Positions 26,075 to 36,090 are shown, counted from the first letter of the stretch. The stretch: 64,000 nt of DNA from HXMU1420-13 sp965229525 (GCA_965229525.1 OZ245886.1:3286001-3350000); one strand, 5' to 3'. The notes: generated by a model from the sequence alone, not told the origin. Made by a program: numbers and translations.

Positions 26075-27168
26075 TTAATTTGAGCCTTAAACTGTTTCTT
26101 AATCAAACTTTGAAAGTGATAAACTCCCAGTTCTCGTTTCACTGAAAAACGCCCTTTATCATAGGCTTTTGATTGTAATCCCCGCTGAACAGCTTCACAT
26201 ATCTCGATGTCTTCTTGTTGGATTACTTCGCTGTATTCGATGTCATCTTCAATAATACCGGCTTTTTCTTTGACTTGAATGTCATCATAGAAATACCAGA
26301 AGTAGACTATACACTGATTCGTTGATACAGGCTCAACAAGGTTCACTTGAAGTCTGCCAGGTAAAATATTTAGCATCATACTAGGGAACAGGAAGTAGTA
26401 AAAAGCTTCACCTTCATCTACTTGGTATACATTATTCTCTGCTTTAAATGGACTGTGCTGCAGCGAATACATAGGATAAGATTCTGTCACGTAATTCTTG
26501 TAGTCCAATAAGTTAGCCAATTCTGGATGAACAATTGGAATGTGATAACCTTCTAAATAATTATCTACATAAACTTTCCAATTGCAGTTAATGTGGTACA
26601 CATCTTCTTTATAAAATTGAAGATTTTTCATGCTTATTGGAGCGATTCTTTCTGCAATTCCTTGTACAACTTCCTCTAGAGTTTTTCCACCTTTTTGGAT
26701 TCTTGCAAAGATCAACCCGTCCCAAAAAGACAATTCAACAGGTTCTAGACCGAAGTCTTTTTCATCGAATAACTCAACCAAGTTCCAATCTGGAACACCT
26801 CGTAAACTCCCATCAGTAAGGTAAGTCCAACCATGATATTGGCATTGTAATACCGTAGTTGTGCCTTTTTTTACTGCAAGTGGACCGCCACGATGTTTGC
26901 AAACATTGTAGAAGCCTCGAATACCTTCATCCTTTGTTTTGATAAGAAGAATTGGATTGCCAGCTATGACAGCATGAACCACATCGCCTGTTTCTTTTAA
27001 TTGGTCTTGATGACAAACATATTGCCAATTCCGTGCGAATAGTACATCTTGTTCAAATTCAAAGACTTCCTGATCATGATACCACCTTGAAGGAATAGTT
27101 GATGCTCGTTCAATGGGAGGTTGTTCTAATTCGCTTGAGTTTTCGAGTAATATAGAAGGGATTTTCAT
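26065..27168 (-). CDS. Rieske [2Fe-2S] ring-hydroxylating/choline-monooxygenase-type oxygenase, large subunit
   Basis: 367 residues. The Rieske cluster is 'CKHRGGPL' (about 91-98) and 'CQYHGW' (about 112-117). The mononuclear iron domain has 'NWKVYVDNYLEGYHIPIVHPEL' (D, H, H ligands, about 195-216) and ends with an acidic ligand in 'QQEDIEICEAVQRG'. The sequence around these motifs resembles choline/glycine-betaine oxygenases more than benzoate dioxygenases. It needs a reductase, none of which is adjacent. Its start overlaps the upstream FAD oxidoreductase stop (ATGA), so the two are coupled. The last codons come from an intergenic repeat. Substrate unknown. Confidence 0.9.
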   Translation of the reverse strand: MKIPSILLENSSELEQPPIERASTIPSRWYHDQEVFEFEQDVLFARNWQYVCHQDQLKETGDVVHAVIAGNPILLIKTKDEGIRGFYNVCKHRGGPLAVKKGTTTVLQCQYHGWTYLTDGSLRGVPDWNLVELFDEKDFGLEPVELSFWDGLIFARIQKGGKTLEEVVQGIAERIAPISMKNLQFYKEDVYHINCNWKVYVDNYLEGYHIPIVHPELANLLDYKNYVTESYPMYSLQHSPFKAENNVYQVDEGEAFYYFLFPSMMLNILPGRLQVNLVEPVSTNQCIVYFWYFYDDIQVKEKAGIIEDDIEYSEVIQQEDIEICEAVQRGLQSKAYDKGRFSVKRELGVYHFQSLIKKQFKAQIKSS

Positions 27169-28607
27169 ACAGAGATCCCAAAATCACTTTTTAATGCAGA
27201 TTTAGCAGCATTAAAACCACTCATACCATGAACCCCGCCACCTGGTGGTGTAGAAGATGAACACATATATATACCATCAACTGGGGTCTTATAGGGATTC
27301 CATTTCAATACAGGACGACCAACTAGCTGTTTTAAAAACTGTGCTCCACCATTGATATCACCGCCAATATAATTCTCATTGTACTCATTCATTTGCACAG
27401 CGGTCATGGTATTGTAAGAAATAATGGTATCCCTAAATCCTGGTGCCCACCGTTCTATTTGATTTAGTATTTCTTCTGTACAATCTCGATCTGAACCATT
27501 TGGAACATGGCAGTAAGCCCAAACGGTGTGTTTCCCTTCAGGGGCACGAGTATCATCAAAAACAGAAGGTTGGGAGAGTAGTACATAAGGTTTTTCGGGG
27601 TGTTTTCCGCTCCAGGTCTCTCTTTCGGATAGTGCTAATTCTTCTAATGTACCCCCTAAATGAACAGTTCCAGCTTTTTTTGTTCCCTCATTTAACCAAG
27701 GAATCGGTTCAGAAACTGCAATATCAATTTTGCATGCTCCGGGTCCGTACTCAAAATTCATCAGTTGCTTTTTATAGCCGTTTGGTAGTTCATTATCACA
27801 GATTCTAGCGACCTGATGCGGAGTGAGATCAAATAATACAGATTTAGCATCTGGAATATCTCTGTAGTCTTTTACCCGATTATCGGTTTCAATGGTGCCA
27901 CCAAGTGATTTAAAATATTCAGCCATCGCATTGGTGATCTTATAAGATCCACCTTTAGCTATTGGCCAACCTACTGCATGCATCGATGTACAAAGAACCA
28001 ATCCAAATGAAGATGAGAATGCTTTTTCTAAAGGAAGAATGCTATGAGCAGCATGGCCGGAAAAGAATGCCTTAGCTTGTTCAGTCTTGAACATTGAGTT
28101 AGCTAATCCAACCGTTGATTGCATCCCGTATAGGCCAAAACGAGCCATCAATAAAGGATTTTTTGGATTTCTAAGTGTTCCAAAGAGATCGAATTTGAGT
28201 GATTCCCAGGCATCTATAAATTCCTTAAAAAGCTTTTTATAGCTCTTTGCGTCAGCTCCTAATCCTTCCAGTGTTTTCTCAAGTGATTTATAGCCCAGTA
28301 CTGCTTTGCCATCTTCTAGCGGATGAGCGGCGGCAACTTCAGGGTGTATCCATTCTAATCCATAATCGGAAAGGGGAAGAGTTGAAATAAATGGCGAAGC
28401 AACCGCTGTTGGATGAACAGCAGAACACACATCATGTAGAAAACCAGGTTCTGTAAGCTCTTTAGTTCGAGTTCCACCACCAATTGAATTTTCAGCTTCT
28501 ATGATGTGAACTTTTAACCCTTGTTGAGCCATTAGAATGGCTGCTGAAAGTCCGTTAGGACCTGAGCCGATAACTATTGCATCATAGTTAGAGGTGGAAA
28601 CTGACAT
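27165..28607 (-). CDS. FAD-dependent oxidoreductase, phytoene-desaturase-like/PYROXD2 family
   Basis: 480 residues. An N-terminal dinucleotide-binding motif 'DAIVIGSGPNGLSAAILMAQ' (about 9-28), 'IIEAENSIGGGTRT' and the C-terminal 'GIYMCSSSTPPGGGVHGMSGFNAA' are typical of the carotenoid-desaturase-like amine-oxidase superfamily, in its PYROXD2 branch. It may act on a hydrophobic substrate, perhaps handing an intermediate to the coupled Rieske oxygenase. A carotenoid desaturase role is possible but this branch is not a standard CrtI. It lies 16 bp downstream of the DUF445 gene. Confidence 0.88.
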   Translation of the reverse strand: MSVSTSNYDAIVIGSGPNGLSAAILMAQQGLKVHIIEAENSIGGGTRTKELTEPGFLHDVCSAVHPTAVASPFISTLPLSDYGLEWIHPEVAAAHPLEDGKAVLGYKSLEKTLEGLGADAKSYKKLFKEFIDAWESLKFDLFGTLRNPKNPLLMARFGLYGMQSTVGLANSMFKTEQAKAFFSGHAAHSILPLEKAFSSSFGLVLCTSMHAVGWPIAKGGSYKITNAMAEYFKSLGGTIETDNRVKDYRDIPDAKSVLFDLTPHQVARICDNELPNGYKKQLMNFEYGPGACKIDIAVSEPIPWLNEGTKKAGTVHLGGTLEELALSERETWSGKHPEKPYVLLSQPSVFDDTRAPEGKHTVWAYCHVPNGSDRDCTEEILNQIERWAPGFRDTIISYNTMTAVQMNEYNENYIGGDINGGAQFLKQLVGRPVLKWNPYKTPVDGIYMCSSSTPPGGGVHGMSGFNAAKSALKSDFGISV

Positions 28608-28623
28608 TAAAATTAGCCCTTAA

Positions 28624-29766
28624 TTAGTTTGTCGATTTAAGCCTGATTAGCATGGAATCGATTCCTAAAATAATTAAAATAATTGTGCCAATTACTGCTA
28701 AACTCGCAATCGGCTTCCAGATAATAAAACCCCCTAATGTTCCTAAAACTGCTCCTAAGTACTGGATATATCGAAGCTGTTCATTTGAGGCATTTTTGAT
28801 CAGTAATTCAATTCTCTTTTCATCATACTGCCTTAGGTTGTCTTCAACCAATGCATGTACATCCAATTGATTAATAAGGCGATACAAAATATTGGTTACA
28901 ACATCTTCAATGGCATCGCTGTTTTGTTCAATGCGATCTGGAAGAGTATCTAGGAATTCATCCATTTTATCGAGGCCTTGCTCCACACCGCCGGGAAGCT
29001 TAGTTAGTGCATCTTCCACCAGGTCTTGCATTTCCTGACCTTTAAAGAAACTGTAAGCCTTTAGTGCCACTCGCTCAAAGGAATTCTCATCAATAGTTTT
29101 ATTGATTTGCTCAATAATACCTTTAGCAATAGATGCTCGAACTTCGGGTTCGGTCATCATTTCATCTACATAACTAACTAGTAGAATTTTCAATTCACTT
29201 CTAAAAGCGGGATCATCTATAATGTTTTTTATGTACACAGTGGCCTTTTCACGATACTTTGCGATTGCTTGCGAATCGTGAATTTTCTTTTTGATGATAT
29301 CTGGGTTGATCAAATCTTCAGAAACTGCAACTGCTAATCGATAAGCGATTCTTTCTTTTTGTGCTGGTATCAAACCCTGACCAAGGATTGGCCGTCTGTG
29401 GGTGGGGCGGAATAACATTTTAATAGCAACCCAATTGGTCATAAAACCGATTAATCCACCAATCGTCAGAATTTTTAGAACTCCTTCAAGTAAAATGGTA
29501 TTCCCAAAAACCGTGACTGTAACACCGGGAAAATCCCACCAAAATGATGTTATAAAACCAATTAATAAGAAAAGGGGGAATAAGAATAAAATCTTAATTA
29601 ACCACTTTCGTCGGGGTGTTTCTTTTGGAGGTGCAATATGTGAAACTATGGTTTCATTTCTATTTGCCTGCCGCTCTATTTGTGTGGTTATCAAGCCCCA
29701 AAGTTGACCAGCATATTTCTTGCTGCTTTCTGTAATGATATTCTTTTCTTCTTCAATTTCAGCCAT
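28624..29766 (-). CDS. DUF445 family membrane protein
   Basis: 380 residues. A cytosolic N-terminus, two hydrophobic segments near 55-110, the DUF445 signature 'LIGFMTNWVAIKMLFRPTHR' (about 115-134), a long alpha-helical soluble middle with 'PAQKERIAYRLAVAVSEDLI', and a C-terminal transmembrane pair. YheB-type members are membrane proteins of unknown function, some tied to the spore or cell envelope. It heads a minus-strand group with the FAD oxidoreductase and Rieske oxygenase, and is divergent from the MarR gene. Confidence 0.88.
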   Translation of the reverse strand: MAEIEEEKNIITESSKKYAGQLWGLITTQIERQANRNETIVSHIAPPKETPRRKWLIKILFLFPLFLLIGFITSFWWDFPGVTVTVFGNTILLEGVLKILTIGGLIGFMTNWVAIKMLFRPTHRRPILGQGLIPAQKERIAYRLAVAVSEDLINPDIIKKKIHDSQAIAKYREKATVYIKNIIDDPAFRSELKILLVSYVDEMMTEPEVRASIAKGIIEQINKTIDENSFERVALKAYSFFKGQEMQDLVEDALTKLPGGVEQGLDKMDEFLDTLPDRIEQNSDAIEDVVTNILYRLINQLDVHALVEDNLRQYDEKRIELLIKNASNEQLRYIQYLGAVLGTLGGFIIWKPIASLAVIGTIILIILGIDSMLIRLKSTN

Positions 29767-29902
29767 AGGTCGCTCTACGAAAATGTCTCAGTTATGTTAA
29801 GAGATTTGTCATACGAATAAAAAAATTGTTATCGCTGAAATTATTGGGAATTATTTCGGAATGATTGTTGTCGTTGCAACATTAAGTTTCTAATTTGTAG
29901 TC

Positions 29903-30400
29903 ATGACAACAAAATTTATAGATCTTATTGAACAAGGTGGATTTCCAGACCCGAAAGAGAAATTAGGGTATCTGTTTTGGCAGATTAATATGCAATGGGT
30001 GCGTCGTGTGAATCAATTGGTAAACCAATTTGATCTGACGCATACTCAACTAATCACATTAGTTGCCACCAAATGGATGAGTACAAAAAAAGATGAAGTT
30101 ATTCAGCAAGACCTTGTAGATGCCATCAAGATTGATCGAATGTTGGTATCAAAGATGGTAAAAAAAAATGTTGAGGCTGGGTATTTACTTAAAAAATCAT
30201 CCGAAACTGACTCAAGAGTAAATGTATTGGAAATAACAAGGGCCGGTCAGGAGAAGATTTTAGAAGTATTTCCGGTGATGCTTAAAGCAGAACAGGAGTT
30301 CTACAGTTCACTAGGAAGTAAAAGAGAAAGTATAACAAATGAGCTTCAGCACATGCTGGAGCATATTGAACAATTTATGAATCAATCAAATCAACAATAA
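29903..30400 (+). CDS. MarR-family transcriptional regulator of the RND efflux operon
   Basis: 165 residues. 'LTHTQLITLVATKWMS' and 'DAIKIDRMLVSKMVKKNVEAGYLLKKSSETDSRVNVLEITRAGQ' give the winged-helix recognition region and wing of MarR proteins. It is the first gene of a co-directional block and ends 2 bp before the efflux adaptor gene, so regulator and pump are probably co-transcribed and autoregulated. The divergent gap upstream (about 136 bp) would hold its operator; no clear palindrome was identified. Confidence 0.88.
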   Translation: MTTKFIDLIEQGGFPDPKEKLGYLFWQINMQWVRRVNQLVNQFDLTHTQLITLVATKWMSTKKDEVIQQDLVDAIKIDRMLVSKMVKKNVEAGYLLKKSSETDSRVNVLEITRAGQEKILEVFPVMLKAEQEFYSSLGSKRESITNELQHMLEHIEQFMNQSNQQ

Positions 30401-30402
30401 AC

Positions 30403-31524
30403 ATGAAGTTTAGACAACTATCTATCATTTTGGGAGTCGTCATATTTATCGGCGCTTTTCTATTATTTCAATTCCTGGCAGCAGGTCCGGATGATGAAGC
30501 ACAGGTTACAACCAATGGAGTAGAGGGTATTGGTGTACCGGTAATTTCAGCAAATCCATCAACAATAACTTCCAGAATTAGTTTTACTGGAAATGTAATT
30601 CCAGAACAGGAGATTCAATTATTTTCTGAAGTTCAGGGAATTCTGAGTGAAAGTGGAAAATCTTTCGAAGAGGGAACATCATTTAGAAATGGAGAAACAA
30701 TCATCAAAATTGATGATCGAGAACAAACTCAATTGGTCAAGAATTTAAAATCTCAATTCCAGTCATTACTCACACAGTCTTTGGCTGATATAAAATTAGA
30801 TTATCCAGACGAGTTTAATACCTGGAGTAATTATTTAAATGATCTGAATGTTGATGAAATGATTGAAAATCTACCAGATTCAGATGATCGTCAGTTCAAC
30901 TTGTTTTTATCCGGACGAAATATTCCTTCAAGCTTTTATAATATCAAACAAGCTGAGGTTCGATTATCAAAATATCAGATAACGGCACCTTTCAGTGGTG
31001 TAATTACGCTTGCATTGCTTGAGCCGGGCACATTGGTTCGACCAAATCAATCTCTTGGGCAGTTTACACAAGTTGGAAGCTATGAGATAGAAGCTTCGAT
31101 AAACGCATCAGATCGATTTTTCATAACTCCCGGAGACGATGTTAATATTCACATCGACAATGATGAACAATCTGATTATGAAGCTGAAGTTGCAAGAATA
31201 AATGCTCGAATAGATGCTGCGACTCAGACATTGCTTATCTATCTAAAAGTAGATAGTGATCGACTTCTTGCAGGACAATATGTATCTGGTGAAATAGATG
31301 GGGAATCATTTGAGAATGCCCAAAAGATTGCGACGAAGTCCTTAGTTCGTAACAATATGATTTTTGTCTTTGAAAATAACGTGGCTACTATGAGGGAGAT
31401 CGAAGTTTTAGCCAATGAACAGGATAGCGTGATAGTTCGGGGTTTGAATTCCGGTGATTTGGTTATTGATGAATTCAGAGACGCTTCTTTTGAAGGGACT
31501 CGTGTAATTCCGGTTCAAAACTAA
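30403..31524 (+). CDS. RND efflux periplasmic adaptor (membrane fusion protein)
   Basis: 373 residues with an N-terminal hydrophobic anchor (about 7-27). A lipoyl-like domain ('GNVIPEQEIQLFSEVQGILSES'), a short alpha hairpin, a second half-lipoyl motif ('YQITAPFSGVITLALLEPGTLVRPNQ') and beta-barrel and membrane-proximal domains follow, as in AcrA/MdtA-type adaptors. It bridges the inner-membrane pump and the outer-membrane channel. It sits between the MarR regulator and the RND pump. Confidence 0.92.
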   Translation: MKFRQLSIILGVVIFIGAFLLFQFLAAGPDDEAQVTTNGVEGIGVPVISANPSTITSRISFTGNVIPEQEIQLFSEVQGILSESGKSFEEGTSFRNGETIIKIDDREQTQLVKNLKSQFQSLLTQSLADIKLDYPDEFNTWSNYLNDLNVDEMIENLPDSDDRQFNLFLSGRNIPSSFYNIKQAEVRLSKYQITAPFSGVITLALLEPGTLVRPNQSLGQFTQVGSYEIEASINASDRFFITPGDDVNIHIDNDEQSDYEAEVARINARIDAATQTLLIYLKVDSDRLLAGQYVSGEIDGESFENAQKIATKSLVRNNMIFVFENNVATMREIEVLANEQDSVIVRGLNSGDLVIDEFRDASFEGTRVIPVQN

Positions 31525-31534
31525 GAGGCATGAA

Positions 31535-34500
31535 ATGAGAAAAGCCATTCAGTTTTTTACCAAACATGTAATCCTGGTAAATCTTGGGATACTGTTATTC
31601 ATTCTATTCGGGGTGATTGCAGCTTCAAGTTTAACATCTACGTTTTTTCCGAATATTACTGTTCAATTTATCTATGTTGAGGCTACCTATCCCGGAGCAT
31701 CACCCATTGAAATTGAAGAAGGTGTAGTTCTGAAAATTGAGGAAAGTCTTGAAGGAACAAAAGGAGTTGACAGAGTCACTTCAGTATCTCGGGAAAACTT
31801 TGCTACGGTTACCGTTGAGCTGCTACCAAACCAAGATGCGAACGTCGTACTTCAGGAAGTAAAGAATGCGGTCGACAGAATCAGTTCTTTTCCAAGTGGA
31901 CTAGAGCGAGTAGTGGTTTATAAACAATTACCAGTTAATCAGGTTGGAGAAATCGCCTTAGTTGGTGACGTAACTCCCACATCATTGAAAAGTACTCTTG
32001 ATGCTTTTGAAGATGGACTAATTGCTTATGAGGGACTATCGCAGCTTCAATTAAGTGGATTCACGGAACCTGAAATTCAGATCGGTGTGAGTGAAGATAA
32101 ACTTCAGGCATATGGTCTTACTTTTGCTGATATCAGTAGAGCCGTTGCTGCTTCGAATATCAGAACAACTGGGGGGGTACTTCGAGGTGAACAGCGTGAA
32201 TTTACTATTCGTGTTGATGAACAAAGTTATTATGCAAAAGGCTTCAACGATATTGTAGTTAAAGCGCAACCTAATGGCACCATAGTTCGATTGTCAGATG
32301 TGGCTGTTATCGAAGATACGTTCAACGAAAACACAAATAAAGGTACACTCGATGGACAACCCGCAGTGTTCATTTTTGTGACCACTACTAATGATGAAGA
32401 TATCATTGCCGCTTCTGATTTTATTAAAGAATACATCGCTGAATTTAATGAGCAGAATAATATTCTTGAGGCAGTATTGGTAGACGATGCAACCGTTCCA
32501 TTACTTGAAAGGATAGAACTACTTTCTGAAAATGGACTCATCGGTGTGTTGCTGGTTTTCATTTTATTAGGGTTGTTTTTGCGCATAAGATTAGCTTTCT
32601 GGGTAGCACTTGGTATTCCAATCTCATTCCTCGGAATGATTGTTCTGGCATCTTTTTATGGTGTAACAATTAATGTAATATCTTTATTTGGGATGATTGT
32701 TGTGATCGGGATACTGGTAGATGATGGGATCGTAGTTGGGGAAAACATCTATCAAAAATATGAACAGGGGATGCACCCCATTCAGGCTGCCGTAGAAGGA
32801 ACTATGGAAGTTGTTCCATCAGTAACGTCGGCCATTCTAACTACATCTCTTGCATTTGGATTCTTCTTTTTTGTTGATGGTCAACTTGGAGATTTCTTTA
32901 GTGACATTGCTTTTGTAGTTGCAGGAGCATTGCTCGTTTCATTAATTGAAGTATTCCTTTTTCTACCGGCCCACTTAGCGCATTCTAAAGACTTACATCA
33001 GGATCCAAACAAAGTTGATAAAAGCGTTCGTGGATGGATGGAAAATCGTTTGTTTTATGTGCGGGATAATCTGTATATCCCATTTCTTCGGTTTTCTCTG
33101 AAAAATAAAACACTCGTTGTATTATCTTCGATTGGATTGCTTTTGATTTCCATGGGAGCAATAGCAGGTGGATATGTTCAAACAACATTCTTCCCAAACA
33201 TTGAACAAAATGCGGCAACAGCTACACTTGAGATGCCCCAAGGAACCAGCGAGGCAATTACTCAAGCTAGAGTAGATCAAATTATTAATGGTGCTGAAAG
33301 GTTAAACGAGACGTATAAGGAATTAACAGGCGATGATATTGGCTACATTCGTAATATTGTGGCTAAAATTGGCCCGGGTAGTAATCGAGCTCAAGTAACT
33401 TTTTATCTGCTTCCGTCAGAAGAAAGAGAAATTCAAAGTTTTGATATTTCGCTAGCTATTAAGGAATCAGTTGGTTCAATTCCTGATGCAACATTGCTTT
33501 CATTCGTATCTCAAAATCCATTTGGTAAACCGGTTTCGGTATCGTTAGCAGCCGATAATTTTGATGAGCTTAGAAGTGCTAAAGAAATGTTGATTTCTGA
33601 GATGTACAAGTTAGATGTACTTCGAGATATCACAGATACTGATAATGAAGATCAGCCTGAATTACAAATCACGTTAAAAGACCGAGCTTATGCTCTGGGA
33701 TTTACCAATCGTGAAGTGATCTCGCAGGTGAGAAACGCATTTTTTGGGAATGAAGTGCAACGACTTCAGCGCGGTACTACCGAAGTTAAAGTTTGGACCA
33801 GGTACATTTTGGAAGATCGTAGAGATATCGGTCAGTTGTTAAATATGCGTATCAGATCTGCTAATGGTGGTTCTTATCCACTTAGAGAGTTAGCAAATGT
33901 AGAATATGGTTCTGGTTTGGTTGCTATCAATCACCGAGATGGAAAACGCGAGATTCGAGTGGAAGCTGAATTAGCAAATCTGGATGTCTCTGGAACCGAT
34001 GCTTTAAACAGAGTTGAAAATATTGCACTTCCAAAAGTATTGGCGGCTCATCCAAATGTTACCTATCAATTTGAAGGACAGATTCGTGAAACGGAGAAAG
34101 CTGCTGCTTCAGCGCAAGTTGCTCTACCGGTAATTCTTATTCTTTTATTCTCGATAGTAACTTTCACGTTTCGGTCGTTCATGCAAGCCATCGTTTTGTA
34201 TTGTATTGTTCCATTTGGAATAGTAGGAATGGCACTAGGGCATTTTGTACATGGGTTTCAAATAAGTTTACTATCCTTTTTAGGTTTTGTAGCCCTCATT
34301 GGAATTCTAGTTAACGACGGACTCGTTTTCATAAACGCATACAATAGAATGATTCGAAGCGGTGTAGAAGTGGTTGAAGCAATTGTAGAAACAGGTCGAT
34401 CTAGATTCAGGCCAATTGTACTTACCACAGCAACTACTTGTGCAGGTTTATCTCCTTTGATATTTGAAAAGAGTTTCCAGGCACAATTTCTGATTCCAAT

Positions 34501-34705
34501 GGCTATTACTATTGCTTATGGCCTGTTGGTTGGAACCTTTCTTCTATTATCTGTTCTACCATCATTTCTTCTGATAGCGAATAATATTCGCAAGAATGTG
34601 AAATGGTTAAAAGCATGGGCATGGGAAGGAGAGAAACTTAAAATTGAAAGGCACGAAGTTGAACCTGCATTTATTGAAACTGAATGGGAGAAAGAAAATG
34701 AATAA
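31535..34705 (+). CDS. RND (AcrB/MdtB-type) efflux pump, inner membrane
   Basis: 1,056 residues, the usual length. Twelve membrane helices with two large periplasmic loops. N-terminal helix 'VILVNLGILLFILFGVIAA', 'VEATYPGASPIEIEEGV' (porter-domain start), 'GIPISFLGMIVLASFYGVTINVISLFGMIVVIGILVDDGIVVGENIYQK' across TM3-4 with the proton-relay aspartates (DD in 'LVDDGIVV'), and the second-half counterpart 'GFVALIGILVNDGLVFINAYNR'. A proton-driven exporter of hydrophobic toxicants; substrate not readable. Its last 8 bp overlap the TolC gene. Confidence 0.93.
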   Translation: MRKAIQFFTKHVILVNLGILLFILFGVIAASSLTSTFFPNITVQFIYVEATYPGASPIEIEEGVVLKIEESLEGTKGVDRVTSVSRENFATVTVELLPNQDANVVLQEVKNAVDRISSFPSGLERVVVYKQLPVNQVGEIALVGDVTPTSLKSTLDAFEDGLIAYEGLSQLQLSGFTEPEIQIGVSEDKLQAYGLTFADISRAVAASNIRTTGGVLRGEQREFTIRVDEQSYYAKGFNDIVVKAQPNGTIVRLSDVAVIEDTFNENTNKGTLDGQPAVFIFVTTTNDEDIIAASDFIKEYIAEFNEQNNILEAVLVDDATVPLLERIELLSENGLIGVLLVFILLGLFLRIRLAFWVALGIPISFLGMIVLASFYGVTINVISLFGMIVVIGILVDDGIVVGENIYQKYEQGMHPIQAAVEGTMEVVPSVTSAILTTSLAFGFFFFVDGQLGDFFSDIAFVVAGALLVSLIEVFLFLPAHLAHSKDLHQDPNKVDKSVRGWMENRLFYVRDNLYIPFLRFSLKNKTLVVLSSIGLLLISMGAIAGGYVQTTFFPNIEQNAATATLEMPQGTSEAITQARVDQIINGAERLNETYKELTGDDIGYIRNIVAKIGPGSNRAQVTFYLLPSEEREIQSFDISLAIKESVGSIPDATLLSFVSQNPFGKPVSVSLAADNFDELRSAKEMLISEMYKLDVLRDITDTDNEDQPELQITLKDRAYALGFTNREVISQVRNAFFGNEVQRLQRGTTEVKVWTRYILEDRRDIGQLLNMRIRSANGGSYPLRELANVEYGSGLVAINHRDGKREIRVEAELANLDVSGTDALNRVENIALPKVLAAHPNVTYQFEGQIRETEKAAASAQVALPVILILLFSIVTFTFRSFMQAIVLYCIVPFGIVGMALGHFVHGFQISLLSFLGFVALIGILVNDGLVFINAYNRMIRSGVEVVEAIVETGRSRFRPIVLTTATTCAGLSPLIFEKSFQAQFLIPMAITIAYGLLVGTFLLLSVLPSFLLIANNIRKNVKWLKAWAWEGEKLKIERHEVEPAFIETEWEKENE

Positions 34706-36029
34706 ACTTAAAATTATACTCATACTTTCTTTTATGAGCAGTTCCATTCTTGCTCAAGTTGCTGAGATTCCAGCTAGGGATATTTCTCTCGAAGAGGCAA
34801 TCTCTATTGCACTCGAGAATAATCACAACATTAAAATTGCGAATAGAACAGTTGAAATTGCTTCAAACAATGCATCGCTAGGAAATGCGGGGCTTTTACC
34901 AACAGTTTCAGCAAGTGGATCATATTCAGGATCTACCCAAGATACCGAAATTCGTTTTGCAGGGGGAAATCCTCCGGATGTAAATGAAACCGGTGCAGGT
35001 AGTAACACGTTGGCTGCATCAATTACTGCGAGTTACGTTCTTTTTGATGGATTTGGAAACTATTATACGTTTCAAAATCTAAAGAAATTGGAAGAACAAT
35101 CAGGAGTAACTGCTCGTCTCCAAATTGAAGGAACCTTAATTCAAGTTATAAGCCAGTACTTATCTGTATTACTTGAGAAAGAGTCTGTAATGATTGCTGA
35201 ACAATCCATTGAACGTTCACTAGATCGATTGCAAAGGGTGGAAGAGCGCTACTCGCTAGGAAGTTTTACAAGGCTAGATGTCCTGAATGCGGAAGTTGAT
35301 TTGAATGCCGATAGTGTAAGTTATTTGCAAGCAAATGCACGCTTGAATAATGCGAAAAGAAACCTGTTAATAGAATTAGGTGCGAATCCAACCGATAATA
35401 TTACTATCGATGATGAAATAAATATCAATACTGGATTACAGGCTGATGAACTGTTAGCATCATCTTCACAAAACAGTGCTTCGCTAGTGATTAGTAGATT
35501 AGCTTCAGAAAGTGCTGATTTACAACTAAAACAAAGTCGAGCTGGTCGTTTTCCTATTCTCAGTCTTTCTGGTGGATATAGCTACTCAGAAAGTGAATTC
35601 GATGCCGGTTTTCAGGAATTTCAAAAATTGACTGGTTTCAATGGTGGAATTACACTAAGTGTGAATTTATTCAATGGATTTCGGCGAGAGACACAGATTC
35701 AAAATGCACAGGTTGCTTTGAAAAATAATGAGGAAACCCTGATGTTGGCTCATAAGTCTGTTGAACGAGATGTGATGAATTTGTACGAGGACTATCAAAC
35801 AAATTTATTCCTGATAGATAAAGAGATGATCAATTTGGAGACGGCTGAATTGAATTTTGAGCGTTCTGAACAGTTATTTGAGACTGGCCAGATCACTAAT
35901 ACGCAGTTTCGTGAGGCTCAACTTAATATCTCCAGAGTTCAACAAAATATTGTTCGATTAAAGATTCAGGCAAAATTGGCGGAGATTGGATTGTTGCAAT
36001 TGGCAGGTCAGTTGATTGAATCTGAATAG
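34698..36029 (+). CDS. TolC-family outer-membrane efflux channel
   Basis: 443 residues from the ATG at 34698, which gives a clean signal peptide (MNKLKIILILSFMSSSILA) and overlaps the pump stop by 8 bp; an upstream in-frame start would add 18 residues inside the pump gene and is less likely. The two OEP repeats are visible ('LEEAISIALENNHNIKIA', 'RLDVLNAEVDLNADSVSYLQANARL', 'FETGQITNTQFREAQLNISRVQQ'). It forms the exit duct of the RND pump. Last gene of the MarR-adaptor-pump-channel operon. Confidence 0.93.
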   Translation: MNKLKIILILSFMSSSILAQVAEIPARDISLEEAISIALENNHNIKIANRTVEIASNNASLGNAGLLPTVSASGSYSGSTQDTEIRFAGGNPPDVNETGAGSNTLAASITASYVLFDGFGNYYTFQNLKKLEEQSGVTARLQIEGTLIQVISQYLSVLLEKESVMIAEQSIERSLDRLQRVEERYSLGSFTRLDVLNAEVDLNADSVSYLQANARLNNAKRNLLIELGANPTDNITIDDEININTGLQADELLASSSQNSASLVISRLASESADLQLKQSRAGRFPILSLSGGYSYSESEFDAGFQEFQKLTGFNGGITLSVNLFNGFRRETQIQNAQVALKNNEETLMLAHKSVERDVMNLYEDYQTNLFLIDKEMINLETAELNFERSEQLFETGQITNTQFREAQLNISRVQQNIVRLKIQAKLAEIGLLQLAGQLIESE

Positions 36030-36043
36030 ATAAATTACATAGG

Positions 36044-36090
36044 TCATGATGAATACTGAATCAAGTTCAGCATAGGCTTGTTTCAGTATC
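36044..36090. repeat. 'TGAACTTGATTCAGTATTCA' intergenic element, copy 2 (inverted)
   Basis: Reverse complement of the element at 18541-18587, in which TGAAACAAGCCT and TGCTGAACTTGATTCAG are shared. It lies 15 bp after the TolC stop. Confidence 0.8.
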
